A DNA stretch of 64,000 nt, taken from NCBI RefSeq assembly GCF_001624705.1, contig NZ_JSEO01000009.1, positions 124,001 to 188,000 of the forward strand, read 5' to 3'. Below, in pieces: positions 8,560 to 17,915 of the stretch. The notes under the pieces were generated by a model. It ran no database searches. It saw nothing but the letters and a program-made list of their open reading frames with translations, and had not been told where the DNA came from. Numbering within the stretch: the first letter of the stretch is position 1; each line of letters begins with the position of its first letter. Source of the stretch: Marinomonas sp. SBI8L (GTDB lineage: Bacteria > Pseudomonadota > Gammaproteobacteria > Pseudomonadales > Marinomonadaceae). The translations under genes were made by a program, and so were the position numbers.

Positions 8560-9738
8560 ATGAAGCTTGTTATAGTTGCAGCAGGACGTACACCCGTAGG
8601 CGCATTTGGTGGTGGATTAGCGAGTCTTTCAGCCGTTGATCTAGGCAGCCAATTACTGACAGGCTTATTAGATAAAGTACCTGCCGCTAAAGATCAGATT
8701 GATGAAGTGATACTTGGACAAGTGTTAACGGCGGGTTGTGGTCAAAATACGGCACGTCAAACTGCGCTTAAATCTGGCCTATCTGAATCTGTCTCTGCCA
8801 TGACAATTAATAAGGTCTGTGGTTCTGGCTTGAAAGCAGTACAACTTGCAGCGCAGGCGATTTTGGCGGGTGATGCAGAGCTTGTAGTTGCCGGTGGCCA
8901 AGAAAGCATGAGCAACGCACCTCATGTGTTACCTAATAGTCGTAATGGTAGCAAAATGGGCAACTGGGCCATGGAAGACAGCATGGTGAAAGATGGCCTT
9001 TGGGATGCCTTTAACGATTACCACATGGGAGTGACAGCGGAGAATATTGCTAAAAAGTATGACATTTCTCGTGCTGATCAAGATGCCTTTGCCGTGGCAT
9101 CACAGCAAAAAGCAGGTGCGGCAATGGAAGTGAATCGATTTGCGGAGGAAATACTGCCTATTTCTGTTCCTCAGCGTAAAAAAGATCCAATTATCGTTTC
9201 TCTTGATGAACAGCCTAAACCGAATACTAAACTGGAAAAACTAGCCAGCTTAAGAGCGGCCTTTGATAAAGAAGGTACAGTAACGGCGGGTAATGCCTCT
9301 AGCCTTAATGATGGTGCGGCTATGGTGATTGTTGCCAGTGAAGAAAAAGCTAAAGCGCTGGGTTTACCTATCCTAGCGGAAATTTCTGGTTATGCGAATA
9401 CGGGTATTTCACCAGAAATTATGGGCACAGGGCCAATCACTGCGACCCGTAAATGCCTTGAGAAAGCCCAATGGCAAATTGAAGATCTGGACCTAATCGA
9501 AGCAAACGAAGCTTTTGCCGTGCAAGCTATTAGCGTTAACCGTGAGTTAGGTTGGGATACAGATAAGGTCAACGTAAATGGTGGCGCGATTGCTCTTGGT
9601 CACCCAATTGGTGCCTCAGGTTGTCGTATCTTAGTGACCTTGATTCATGAAATGCATAAGCGTGAAGTGGATAAAGGTCTAGCGACATTGTGTATTGGTG
9701 GTGGAATGGGAACAGCACTTGCTGTGACTCGTCGCTAA
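8560..9738 (+). CDS. Acetyl-CoA C-acetyltransferase (biosynthetic thiolase)
   Basis: Condenses two acetyl-CoA to acetoacetyl-CoA or does the reverse; cytoplasmic tetramer. The start at 8560 is chosen because AAGGAG lies 6 bases upstream; the in-frame ATG at 8545 would place that ribosome site inside the gene. The resulting 392 residues align without gaps to the PhaA/AtoB pattern: nucleophile C87 (NKVCGSG), H348 in GGAIALGHPIGASG and C378 in CIGGGMG, the same numbering as the Zoogloea enzyme. The gene is alone between its own promoter region and terminator, so its role (polyhydroxybutyrate, acetoacetate or fatty-acid metabolism) is not indicated by neighbours. Confidence 0.93.
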   Translation: MKLVIVAAGRTPVGAFGGGLASLSAVDLGSQLLTGLLDKVPAAKDQIDEVILGQVLTAGCGQNTARQTALKSGLSESVSAMTINKVCGSGLKAVQLAAQAILAGDAELVVAGGQESMSNAPHVLPNSRNGSKMGNWAMEDSMVKDGLWDAFNDYHMGVTAENIAKKYDISRADQDAFAVASQQKAGAAMEVNRFAEEILPISVPQRKKDPIIVSLDEQPKPNTKLEKLASLRAAFDKEGTVTAGNASSLNDGAAMVIVASEEKAKALGLPILAEISGYANTGISPEIMGTGPITATRKCLEKAQWQIEDLDLIEANEAFAVQAISVNRELGWDTDKVNVNGGAIALGHPIGASGCRILVTLIHEMHKREVDKGLATLCIGGGMGTALAVTRR

Positions 9739-9773
9739 TGCATTATTGTTATTAAGCTAAAAAATAGCCTTTT

Positions 9774-9799
9774 AAGCCCTCTATATAGAGGGCTTTTTT
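9774..9799 (+). terminator. Terminator after the thiolase gene
   Basis: AAGCCCTCTAT and ATAGAGGGCTT form a perfect 22-base palindrome followed by TTTT. Strong Rho-independent terminator. Confidence 0.85.
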
Positions 9800-10006
9800 A
9801 TATCCGCTTGTTACTGCCTTTGGTTACTTTATGTGTAAATAGGGTTAGATATTCATGATATTTGTTTTTGTTATGTAAAATCAAAGTGATATTGCTTTAT
9901 TGTAATAACATGGTGTTTACTTAAAGGCATGAATTGAATGTGCTTAGGGGCATGGAAATTCATATAAACCCAAATAACTTAAACAAAAATAAAAAAAGGG
10001 AATATC

Positions 10007-10519
10007 GTGAAAAAGCCTATTTTACCTGCTGTCATGCTAGCGTCTGTTATTTCTATGCCAACCATGGCAGAAGTGCCATTGTCTGGGGTGTGGACCTTGC
10101 AGGACAGCAACAATACTCAGGAAACCTTGGATTCAGCCATCGAGGGCGTGGTACAAGAAATGAACTTTTTGTTCCGTGCTATTGGTCGAACAGTACTTAA
10201 ACGTGAAACCCATGTTTGCCACTCTTGGATGCTAGCCACCACAGATGAAAGCTTCCTTTGGCAATGTGATGAAATTCCAGCTAATGAACTCGCGTTAACG
10301 GCTAATCAAACAGAAACCATGAGTGATGATGGTCGTTTGATTACTGGATCATATAAAGAAGGGGATAGATATGTTGCTACTATCTTGGAGTCGGAGCGTG
10401 GTAAGCGAACTAACTTGTGGCGTATGGTGAGTGAAAATGAGCTTGAATATACCACTACGCTTGAGTCCGATAAGATTCCGAAGCCGTTAACATGGAAGCT
10501 CACATACACACGTAATTAA
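10007..10519 (+). CDS. Secreted protein of unknown function, tandem paralogue 1
   Basis: A 170-residue protein starting at GTG with an AAGGGAA ribosome site. It has a signal peptide (MKKPILPAVMLASV, cleavage near TMA/EVP), so it is probably periplasmic. It is clearly homologous over its whole length to the next gene: shared blocks are NTQ-TLD-A, VVQEMNF, VC--W, F-WQC, R-VSENE and PLTWKL-Y. Two cysteines (in VC and WQC) are conserved in both and could form a disulfide. I do not recognise the family. A longer overlapping frame starting at 9934 is in a different register and is not supported. Confidence 0.75.
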   Translation: MKKPILPAVMLASVISMPTMAEVPLSGVWTLQDSNNTQETLDSAIEGVVQEMNFLFRAIGRTVLKRETHVCHSWMLATTDESFLWQCDEIPANELALTANQTETMSDDGRLITGSYKEGDRYVATILESERGKRTNLWRMVSENELEYTTTLESDKIPKPLTWKLTYTRN

Positions 10520-10856
10520 GCTTTCTATTTAGCTTTGCCAAGGTGATTTTATTCATCGAGTATTTGCTAAAATTCATCAAAAATCAGACATAATTAATCA
10601 ATATGTCGATAAAAAGCGCGAATTGTGAAGAGTTTGCGCTTTTTTTGTATCTTCCTTTTTTCCTTTGATCTGTTGTGAGAGAGTCGAATTAGGGATAAAA
10701 ATATATAAACATATCTCATATTAGTTATATCACTTAGGTTTTTGTTGCTTTTGGGTTATATCATGTTGTTTACTAGGGTAGAACTTAGCGTATTAGCTTC
10801 TAGCATGACGTTAGCAATAACCTTAAAACCAACAAAAACAATAAAAGGGGAAAGAT
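10520..10856. other. Intergenic region between the two paralogues
   Basis: Contains the terminator at 10611-10646 and then the promoter region of the second paralogue. The second half resembles the region before the first paralogue: CATGTTGTTTACT at 10763-10775 versus CATGGTGTTTACT at 9909-9921, and A-rich AAGGGGAAAG before the GTG start. The duplication therefore seems to have included the promoter. Confidence 0.5.
10611..10646 (+). terminator. Terminator after paralogue 1
   Basis: AAAAAGCGC pairs with GCGCTTTTT, with a 13-17 base loop and a T7 run. Rho-independent type. Confidence 0.7.
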
Positions 10857-11369
10857 GTGAAAAAAACGATTTTACCAGCCTTGATTATCGGCTCTAGTTT
10901 ATCCATGTCTGCGTCTGCAGAAATGATCGAAGGTGTTTGGCAAGTACAGGGTGCTGAAAACACACAAGCTACTTTAGATACGGCAGTAGAAGAAGTGGTA
11001 CAAGAAATGAACTTCTTTATTCGTAAAATTGCCCGTTCCAAACTCAAGGAACAAGCGCAAGTCTGTAATACATGGAACTTTGCGGCTTTAAACAATAACT
11101 TTTCTTGGCAGTGTAACCAAGATGAAGTTTTCGAACTTGCAGCAAGCGCAAAAGACCAGCCTGTGACTAAACAAGATGGTTCTACTTTTACTGGCACTAT
11201 TAACCGTGGCGATGACTTTATTGCAACTGTCTTGACCAGTGACAAGGGTGTTCGCACTAATATGTGGAAGATGGTGAGTGAAAATGAAATGCTGTACACA
11301 GCAACAATAGAGTCTGAAAAACTACCTCAGCCTCTGACTTGGACCTTGAGCTATAAACTAGCTCAATAA
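10857..11369 (+). CDS. Secreted protein of unknown function, tandem paralogue 2
   Basis: Second copy of the pair, also 170 residues and also starting at GTG. An ATG two bases earlier is followed at once by a stop in its own frame, so the GTG is the real start, with AAGGGGAAAG upstream. Signal peptide MKKTILPALIIGSS with cleavage near ASA/EMI. It shares with paralogue 1 the VVQEMNF, cysteine (VC--W, WQC), RTN-W-MVSENE and LPQPLTWTLSY blocks; roughly half of positions look identical, so the duplication is old. Function unknown; both proteins begin with a G-VW-Q-Q segment as in small lipocalin-like beta-barrels, but this is only a suggestion. Confidence 0.75.
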   Translation: MKKTILPALIIGSSLSMSASAEMIEGVWQVQGAENTQATLDTAVEEVVQEMNFFIRKIARSKLKEQAQVCNTWNFAALNNNFSWQCNQDEVFELAASAKDQPVTKQDGSTFTGTINRGDDFIATVLTSDKGVRTNMWKMVSENEMLYTATIESEKLPQPLTWTLSYKLAQ

Positions 11370-11433
11370 GTTCATTGTGGTAACAAGGTCCCCAGCCTAG
11401 ATGCTGTGACGTTAGGCTTTTCTGAACAGCATC

Positions 11434-11471
11434 AAAAAAACCGTTATCGATCACTCGATAACGGTTTTTTT
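11434..11471. terminator. Bidirectional terminator
   Basis: AAAAAAACCGTTATCGA and its exact complement enclose a 4-base loop: a 17-bp stem with A-run on one side and T-run on the other. It separates paralogue 2 from the convergent nucleotidase gene and should serve both. Confidence 0.85.
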
Positions 11472-11538
11472 ATGTCTTCATACTTAACCTTAAGTGGGAT
11501 GACCTAAGGTTAAGCGAGTTCTCTGTTAACTTGATCTA

Positions 11539-13146
11539 CTAACGAGACACTGCACCGCTTGGTGCTAGCGTGTTAGTGAGTACAGGAGAGTTCTCTTTGA
11601 AGTATTCAACCAATACGTCTGCATCTACATAACCTGAGTTATTGTAGTTAGCATGATCAGTCATTTTAGGGTAACCGTCACCACCTGTAGCCACATAGCT
11701 GTTGATAGCAATACGGTAAGTTTGGTCATCTTTGATTGGCTCACCGGCAACCTTGATGTTAGTTGCAGTACCGTTTCTCAAAGCAAAAGATACACCGTCG
11801 AATTGAGCGAATGCACCAGAACCCGCTTGCTTGCTACCGACAGCCGTTAGGTAGTCAGTTAGTTCAGCAGCAGATAGGTCGACAGAAGACACCATGTTAC
11901 CGAAAGGTTGTACTTTTAGTACGCTCTTATAAGTAACTACGCCAGCTTCCATATTGTCACGAATACCGCCAGAGTTCATGATACCAACATCAGCACCTAC
12001 TTTTTCGCGCATTGCTTTAGCGATCAAGTTACCTAGGTTAGTTTCTTGCTTACGAACAACAGAACGATCACCAACAAGTAAGTCATCAACAAAACCAACT
12101 TCTACTAGTAACTCTTCTTGACCTTTTTCTTGGTAAGGACGAAGCATAGCTAGCATTGCTGGATCTTGTGCAATCTCTTGTTCGATGAATACGCGTTTCT
12201 TAGTTCCGTCAGCTTGAACAACTTTTTTCTTCAAGTTAACTGGAATTAGACGGTAATCAGAAGAGACGATATCGCCATTTTTGATAACGAGATCTAGACG
12301 ACCAACATATTTACCCCATTCTTGTGCTTGCACAATAAGAGTACCGTTTTGCTCATCTGGTTTTTCTAGTTTGTTTTGAGAGTGACCACCCACAATAACG
12401 TCGATACCAGGTACACTACGAGCCAGTGTTACATCACCAGGAGCGTTACCACCGTAATTACCATTGCTGTAGTGACCCATGTGAGTCGTTGCCACAACTA
12501 GGTCTGCTTTTTTGTTTAGTTCAGGGATCAAATCTGTTGCAACCTCAACAGGTGTTTTAATCTCTAGACCTTCTAGGTACTCAGGGTTACCCAGTTTTAC
12601 GGTATCGTCAGTGGTAAAACCAACAACAGCAACACGTAGGTCATTTACCTCAAAAATTTTATAAGCGTCAAACAGCGGATCGCCAGTTTCTACGTCAATC
12701 ACGTTAGCAGATAGGAATGGGAAACCAGCCCATTTTTGCTGTTGGATCAAGACTTCACGAGAGTTATCAAACTCGTGGTTACCTAATGCCATAGCATCAT
12801 ATTGCAGCATGTTCATGCCTTTGAAATCAGGCTCGGCATCTTGTAGGTCAGATTCTGGAATCCCTGTGTTAATGTCACCACCAGATAATAGTAGAGAAGC
12901 ACCGCCTTCCAGCGCAATTTCTTCACGTAGGTTATCGATAAGGGTTTTACGAGCAGCCATGCCGTATTCACCGTTACGGTTTTCCCAGAAACGACCATGG
13001 TGATCGTTAGTGTGAAGGATAGTAAGTTTATATTCTTGATCTGCTTCCCATGTAGGAGCCTGTTGGCCTACAGACGCACAACCTGCAATAGCAAGTGCAA
13101 CACCTGAAATGGCGAAATGCGAGATATAACGCTTCATTGAGCTCAT
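11539..13146 (-). CDS. Lipoprotein 5'-nucleotidase / metallophosphatase (UshA/NutA-like)
   Basis: Hydrolyses extracellular nucleotides to nucleosides and phosphate. 535 residues, near UshA length. The N-terminus has a lipobox (LAIAGC, C23), so it is anchored in a membrane, as Vibrio NutA, unlike soluble E. coli UshA. The metallophosphatase domain shows HTNDHHGRF (near 45), SGGDINTG, ALGNHEFD, TTHMGHYS and VIVGGHSQ, which supply the two-metal site. The C-terminal 5'-nucleotidase domain shows MNSGGIRDNM, VQPFGN and ATGGDGYPKM. The ATG at 13146 is chosen because AAAGGGAAC lies 7-8 bases upstream. Single-gene unit next to the sugar importer. Confidence 0.9.
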   Translation of the reverse strand: MSSMKRYISHFAISGVALAIAGCASVGQQAPTWEADQEYKLTILHTNDHHGRFWENRNGEYGMAARKTLIDNLREEIALEGGASLLLSGGDINTGIPESDLQDAEPDFKGMNMLQYDAMALGNHEFDNSREVLIQQQKWAGFPFLSANVIDVETGDPLFDAYKIFEVNDLRVAVVGFTTDDTVKLGNPEYLEGLEIKTPVEVATDLIPELNKKADLVVATTHMGHYSNGNYGGNAPGDVTLARSVPGIDVIVGGHSQNKLEKPDEQNGTLIVQAQEWGKYVGRLDLVIKNGDIVSSDYRLIPVNLKKKVVQADGTKKRVFIEQEIAQDPAMLAMLRPYQEKGQEELLVEVGFVDDLLVGDRSVVRKQETNLGNLIAKAMREKVGADVGIMNSGGIRDNMEAGVVTYKSVLKVQPFGNMVSSVDLSAAELTDYLTAVGSKQAGSGAFAQFDGVSFALRNGTATNIKVAGEPIKDDQTYRIAINSYVATGGDGYPKMTDHANYNNSGYVDADVLVEYFKENSPVLTNTLAPSGAVSR

Positions 13147-13361
13147 TGATTGTTCCCTTTTAGTTTTATACTTTTCTGTTATAGGGTTGTGCTTATGAAA
13201 TTATCTTTAATTATTATATTTTTTAAACACAGCGTTAGACGATAAAACATTCGGATAAATATATCGATACTTAGTGAGTGGAAATTGACCATTTGTGCAG
13301 GAAAAAGAGAAAAAAAGAGGAAAAAATCTATATTGAGGACAGTATATTAGTAAGTATTAAT

Positions 13362-13397
13362 TAAAAAAACGCACTGGACGAGGCTGCCCAGCGCGTA
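13362..13397 (-). terminator. Terminator of the gts operon
   Basis: On the minus strand ACGCGCTGG pairs with CCAGTGCGT (one wobble) and is followed by T7. It lies about 28 bases after the gtsD stop. Confidence 0.75.
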
Positions 13398-13424
13398 AAA
13401 AAATGACCCATAAAAAGTGCAATA

Positions 13425-14534
13425 TTAGGCGTCGATACGCTCCCCAGAATTCTTATCAAATGCCACGGCTTTTGAGGTATCAAACATCAATTCGATGTCA
13501 CTACCAGGCGCCGCTGGATATGCCGGATGACAACGGCAATTGATCTCACTGTCATTAATACGGGTAATGACCATGGTATCAGCACCCATAGGCTCAGTGA
13601 CTTCAACATTTACTTGCGATTTAACCACAAACTCCAAGCCTTCTTTGTGGTGCTGAGGTTCAGTGATCATTTCTGGTCTTAGCCCCAACAATATTTCCTT
13701 GCCTAGGTACGCATTAAGCGCTTCTTTTTTCGGGAAAGGTAAGAGTGTTGGTGTTTTAGTTGCTAGCTCAAGCATGATGCCATTATCTGTTGATACAACG
13801 GTCGCAGGGATAAAGTTCATGGCGGGAGAGCCCATGAAACCTGCCACAAACAAGTTGGCTGGATTGTCATAAATCTCTTGTGGTGAACCTAGCTGCTGTA
13901 CTTCACCATCTTTCATCACGGCAATACGATCCGCGAGTGTCATGGCTTCGATTTGGTCGTGGGTTACATAAACGATAGTCGTGCCCAATTTTTGGTGTAG
14001 CTTTTTAATTTCTGTACGCATTTCAACACGTAGCTTAGCGTCTAGGTTAGATAGCGGCTCATCAAACAGATATAGCTGAGGGCGACGCGCTAGGGCACGA
14101 CCCATGGCAACACGTTGACGCTGACCACCTGAAAGGTGAGCGGGTTTTCGGCTTAAAAGGTGGTCAATTTGTAGCATCTCAGACACACGTTTAACTTCCA
14201 CATCGCGCTCTTCTTTTGGTACTTTACGCATCTCAAGACCAAAGGAGATATTCTCTTCTACCGTCATGTTTGGGTAGAGCGCATAAGACTGGAATACCAT
14301 GGCTATGTCACGGTCTTTAGGATCTGCATAAGTCACATCTCTATCCGCTATCATGATGCGGCCTTCACTTACATCATCAAGACCTGCAATCGCATTCATT
14401 AGGGTTGATTTACCACACCCTGATGGGCCAACGAGTATTAGGAATTCACCTGCCTTAATAGAAATATCAATACCTTTTAAGACTTCAGTTGATCCATAGC
14501 GTTTTTTTACTTGTTCAATTATTAAATTTGCCAT
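13425..14534 (-). CDS. gtsD: Sugar ABC transporter ATPase (GtsD/UgpC/MalK type)
   Basis: ATP-hydrolysing subunit of a carbohydrate importer, 369 residues from the ATG at 14534, which has GGAG 8 bases upstream; the frame is open to 14606 but that extension is unlike the family. Walker [10 protein letters not shown] is at 36-44, then the Q-loop [12 protein letters not shown], signature LSGGQRQR, Walker B LYLFDEP and the switch histidine in THDQIEAM. The last third is the MalK-type regulatory (OB-fold) domain with GLRPEMI. Distal gene of gtsABCD. Confidence 0.9.
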   Translation of the reverse strand: MANLIIEQVKKRYGSTEVLKGIDISIKAGEFLILVGPSGCGKSTLMNAIAGLDDVSEGRIMIADRDVTYADPKDRDIAMVFQSYALYPNMTVEENISFGLEMRKVPKEERDVEVKRVSEMLQIDHLLSRKPAHLSGGQRQRVAMGRALARRPQLYLFDEPLSNLDAKLRVEMRTEIKKLHQKLGTTIVYVTHDQIEAMTLADRIAVMKDGEVQQLGSPQEIYDNPANLFVAGFMGSPAMNFIPATVVSTDNGIMLELATKTPTLLPFPKKEALNAYLGKEILLGLRPEMITEPQHHKEGLEFVVKSQVNVEVTEPMGADTMVITRINDSEINCRCHPAYPAAPGSDIELMFDTSKAVAFDKNSGERIDA

Positions 14535-14626
14535 CTTGCTGCTCCGCAATATTATTAAGGGGACTGGAAGACACTGGGCGTACAGCGTTTTATACGCCCA
14601 TTCCAATCAATCACTAGGTTGTTTGT

Positions 14627-15529
14627 TTAGCCTTTTACTGCACCAGCAGTTAGGCCACGTACAAAGTATTTACCGGCTAAAACATAAACCAGCAGGGTCG
14701 GTAGGGCAGCTAGAATGGCTGCAGCCATATCGACGTTATATTCCTTACCACCAAAGCTGGTATTCACTAGGTTGTTCAAAGCCACAGTGACAGGCTGAGT
14801 ATCAAAGCCTGAGAAAGCCACACCAAACAGGAAGTCATTCCAAATTTGGGTGAACTGCCAAATGATGGTTACCACAATAATTGGGGTTGAGATTGGCAAA
14901 ATAATGCGACGGAATATGGTAAAGAAACCTGCGCCATCTAGTCTTGCTGCTTTAATCAAATCACTTGGGATTCCTTGATAAAAGTTACGGAAGAAGAGAG
15001 TGGTAAAGGCCACACCATACACCACGTGTACAAAGACTAAACCGGTTGTTGTGTTTGCTATTCCTAACCAACCTAATGTACGTGCCATAGGCAACAAGAT
15101 AACTTGGAATGGAATAAAGCAACCGATCAAAAGAGCACCGAAGAAGATATCGCTGCCTTTGAATTTCCACATGGAAATTACATAGCCGTTAAGTGCACCT
15201 ATGATGGTTGAGATCAATACCGCAGGGATAACGATCTGAAACGAGTTCATGAAGTAAGGTGCGATGCCATTACAGCTACTACCCGTACAGGCGCCGCCCC
15301 AAGCTTTACCCCAAGCATCAAAATTAAGGCTACCTGGTAGTGATAACAAAGTACCTGAACGTATTTCTTCAACATCTTTTAGTGAGGTTAAGAACATCAC
15401 TAAAAAAGGCATTAGGTAGACAGCCGCCATGCCTAATAGACAGATATAAAGTGCGACTCTTAATATGTGTTCTAAAGGCGTCTTTTGACGACGACTTGAG
15501 CTTGAGTTCATAGTGTTTGCGCTAGTCAT
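14627..15529 (-). CDS. gtsC: Sugar ABC transporter permease (GtsC-like, MalG family)
   Basis: Second membrane subunit of the glucose-type importer, 300 residues with six predicted helices. The EAA loop reads IKAARLDGAGFFTIFRRIIL, the docking site for the ATPase. A loop with two cysteines (GGACTGSSCNGIAPYF) after the first helix is also found in Pseudomonas GtsC-like proteins as I recall them. The start overlaps the end of gtsB by 8 bases and has AGGAG inside gtsB, indicating translational coupling. Confidence 0.87.
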   Translation of the reverse strand: MTSANTMNSSSSRRQKTPLEHILRVALYICLLGMAAVYLMPFLVMFLTSLKDVEEIRSGTLLSLPGSLNFDAWGKAWGGACTGSSCNGIAPYFMNSFQIVIPAVLISTIIGALNGYVISMWKFKGSDIFFGALLIGCFIPFQVILLPMARTLGWLGIANTTTGLVFVHVVYGVAFTTLFFRNFYQGIPSDLIKAARLDGAGFFTIFRRIILPISTPIIVVTIIWQFTQIWNDFLFGVAFSGFDTQPVTVALNNLVNTSFGGKEYNVDMAAAILAALPTLLVYVLAGKYFVRGLTAGAVKG

Positions 15530-16451
15530 GACGCTCTCCTCTTAGTTCTGAATAAAGATAAGGAATCAAAATAGCCAAGACACATCCCAGCATAACCATG
15601 GCAGAGGCAGAACCTAGACCAATTTGGCTACGAGTAAAGGTATGGGCATACATAAAGTTCGCTGGTAAATCAGATGAGTAACCTGGGCCACCATTGGTTA
15701 AGGCTGCGACTAAGTCGAAACTCTTAATGGCAATGTGAGATAGGATCACAACGGCACTAAAGAAAACCGGTTTTAGTGAGGGTAAAATGATACGGCGATA
15801 AGTCGTAAAGATATTGGCGCCATCTAGGTTTGCCGCTTTAATTAAGTCACCATCAACACCACGAAGGCCCGCGAGGAAAAGTGCCATCACAAAGCCAGAA
15901 GCCTGCCAAACAGCGGCAATAACTAAGCAATAAACCACCTTGTCTGGGTTAACTAGCCAGTCGAAGGTAAAGCTTTCAAAGCCCCAATCAACCATCATTT
16001 TTTCAAGGCCGTTAGTTGGGTTTAGTAGCCATTTCCAAGCCGTACCTGTCACTATGAAAGAAATCGCCATAGGGTAGAGGTAAATCGTACGGATAGCGCC
16101 TTCGTTACGAATCTTCTGATCAAGGAAAATGGCTAGCATCACCCCAAGAAACAAGCAGATCAAAATAAATAAAGCACCGAAAATCCCTAGGTTTGTTAGG
16201 GCGACTATCCATCTGTCATTTTCAAATAAACGCTCATATTGGCGTAAACCAACAAAGTCATAAGAAGGAAGCATGCGCGAATTGGTCATAGAAAGGACTG
16301 CTGTCCATATCATATAACCATACATGCAGATAATAGTGACCACTATGGTCGGTGCCATCACTAGCTTAGGGATGAAATCCGCTAGTGAGAAGGACTTTGC
16401 TTGGGCCGCAGGTGTGGCTTTCGACTCAAGAGAGGAGGCTTTGATAGTCAT
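15522..16451 (-). CDS. gtsB: Sugar ABC transporter permease (GtsB-like, MalF family)
   Basis: First membrane subunit, 309 residues with six to seven hydrophobic segments. The EAA loop is IKAANLDGANIFTTYRRIIL, in the usual place two helices from the C-terminus. A long first cytoplasmic tail (about 30 residues) precedes helix 1. It follows gtsA after a 216-base gap holding a strong stem-loop, so it is probably made in lower amount than the binding protein. Confidence 0.87.
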   Translation of the reverse strand: MTIKASSLESKATPAAQAKSFSLADFIPKLVMAPTIVVTIICMYGYMIWTAVLSMTNSRMLPSYDFVGLRQYERLFENDRWIVALTNLGIFGALFILICLFLGVMLAIFLDQKIRNEGAIRTIYLYPMAISFIVTGTAWKWLLNPTNGLEKMMVDWGFESFTFDWLVNPDKVVYCLVIAAVWQASGFVMALFLAGLRGVDGDLIKAANLDGANIFTTYRRIILPSLKPVFFSAVVILSHIAIKSFDLVAALTNGGPGYSSDLPANFMYAHTFTRSQIGLGSASAMVMLGCVLAILIPYLYSELRGERHD

Positions 16452-16625
16452 AATAATGAGCTTCCGTAGAGCATCTAGTTAAAACCTTTGCAGTCGACAG
16501 TGCTTATTGGTGTTATCCATGGATGACATGAACTAGACCCACAGCAGGCTGCAAAGGTTTCGTAATTATAAACGTGAACTAAATCAGGTATTTGCGCGTC
16601 TCGTACTGGTTAAAAAGTGCGAGAT

Positions 16626-16656
16626 AACAGCTGGGACATTATCTGTCCCAGCTGTT
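16626..16656 (-). promoter_or_regulatory. Stem-loop after gtsA
   Basis: A perfect 13-bp stem, AACAGCTGGGACA with TGTCCCAGCTGTT, and a 5-base loop, 12 bases after the gtsA stop. On the minus strand a second weaker hairpin (CTCG-AC / GT-CGAG with CTTTTT inside) follows. Expected to protect the gtsA message or terminate part of the transcripts. Confidence 0.75.
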
Positions 16657-16667
16657 CAAACAGAGTC

Positions 16668-17915
16668 TTATAGGCTTGCTTTTACTGCACGCGCTAGTTT
16701 GTCGACTGCTTGTTCTGCTGTCATAGAATCATCATTGAAGAAGTTGGTTACTACGTCATAGATAGCGCCTTGCACCATAGATGAAGTAGACATACCGTGA
16801 GCCATACTTGGCGTTAGGTTACCTGTTGTTGAACTTGCTAGGAATGAATCCATAGAAGCGTGAGCACAAGTATCAAACTTCTCACGAGGCATGTTCAAAC
16901 GTGCTGGGATAGAACCCTTGTTTAGGTTGAATGTTTCTTGGAACTCAGGCTCAAGGATCAAGCGTGCTAGGTCTTGCTGTGCTGCTTGGTTGTCTTTACC
17001 GTCAACCTTGAACATAGCTAGGCTATCAATGTTAAAGGTGAAAGAATCACTTGTACCTGGTGCTGGTAGGCAAACATAGTCGATACCGGCTTTTTTGTTT
17101 GCTGCAGTGAACTCACCTTTCGCCCAGTCACCCATGATTTGCATTGCGGCTTCGCCATTGATAACCATAGAAGTAGCAACGTTCCAGTCACGACCAGAGA
17201 AACCTACATCAACATACTTTCTGACTTGCTTGAAAGTATTGAAAACATCGATCATGTCTTGGCTACGTAGCGTTTTGTCAGAGTGAGCGATGAAAGCTTT
17301 GTTGTAGAAGTTAACACCTTTTTCAAGCGCAATGGCTTCGAACAAGGTTGCGTCTTGCCAAGCTTGACCTCCATGAGCAAGTGGTGTGTAACCAGCTGCT
17401 TTGATTTTTTCTGCTTCGACTAGAAATTGATCCCAAGACGTTGGCAGTTCAGCGCCAGACTTACGGAATACTTCTGGGTTAGCCCACATCCAGTTTACAC
17501 GGTGAACGTTGACAGGAGCAGCTACATAGTGACCTTCGTATTTCATTACATCACTAACAACTTGAGGTAGAACCACATCCCATTCACCTTGTGCTGCAAC
17601 TTCATCAAGGTTAGTTAGGAAACCTAGGCTACCCCATTCTTGGATAGTTGGTCCTTTGATTTGAGCACTGGCTGGTGGGTTGCCTGAAATGGCACGTGAT
17701 TTAAGCACAGTCATTGCGGATTCGCCTGCACCACCTGCAACTGCGAAATCTTTCCAAGTGTGGCCTTCTTCAACCATCAAGCCTTTTAATACATTGATAG
17801 AAGCGGCTTCACCACCTGATGTCCACCAATGAAGTACTTCAACTTCTCCGGCATAAGAATTGGCTGCACCGACAGTTAGAGCGGCAGCAGTTAGAGCGAA
17901 TGCAAACTTTTTCAT
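16668..17915 (-). CDS. gtsA: Glucose-type sugar-binding protein of an ABC importer (GtsA-like)
   Basis: Periplasmic receptor for a monosaccharide, probably glucose or mannose. The ATG at 17915 gives 415 residues with a signal peptide (MKKFAFALTAAALTVGAA, cleavage near SYA/GEV) and an AAGGG ribosome site; a longer frame to 17984 is not protein-like. Blocks that match Pseudomonas GtsA as I know it are VEVLHWWTSGGEAAS, SAQIKGPTIQEWGSLGFL, HRVNWMWANPEVF, AHGGQAWQDATLFEA, INGEAAMQIMGDWAKGEF, SFTFNIDSLAMF and TPSMAHGMSTS. Glucose is a family-based inference; substrate was not tested. It is the promoter-proximal gene. Confidence 0.88.
   Translation of the reverse strand: MKKFAFALTAAALTVGAANSYAGEVEVLHWWTSGGEAASINVLKGLMVEEGHTWKDFAVAGGAGESAMTVLKSRAISGNPPASAQIKGPTIQEWGSLGFLTNLDEVAAQGEWDVVLPQVVSDVMKYEGHYVAAPVNVHRVNWMWANPEVFRKSGAELPTSWDQFLVEAEKIKAAGYTPLAHGGQAWQDATLFEAIALEKGVNFYNKAFIAHSDKTLRSQDMIDVFNTFKQVRKYVDVGFSGRDWNVATSMVINGEAAMQIMGDWAKGEFTAANKKAGIDYVCLPAPGTSDSFTFNIDSLAMFKVDGKDNQAAQQDLARLILEPEFQETFNLNKGSIPARLNMPREKFDTCAHASMDSFLASSTTGNLTPSMAHGMSTSSMVQGAIYDVVTNFFNDDSMTAEQAVDKLARAVKASL

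Noticed and set aside
9934-10200. An 88-codon frame overlapping the first paralogue
   Set aside because: It is in another register from the clearly conserved paralogue and has no homologous counterpart at the second copy.
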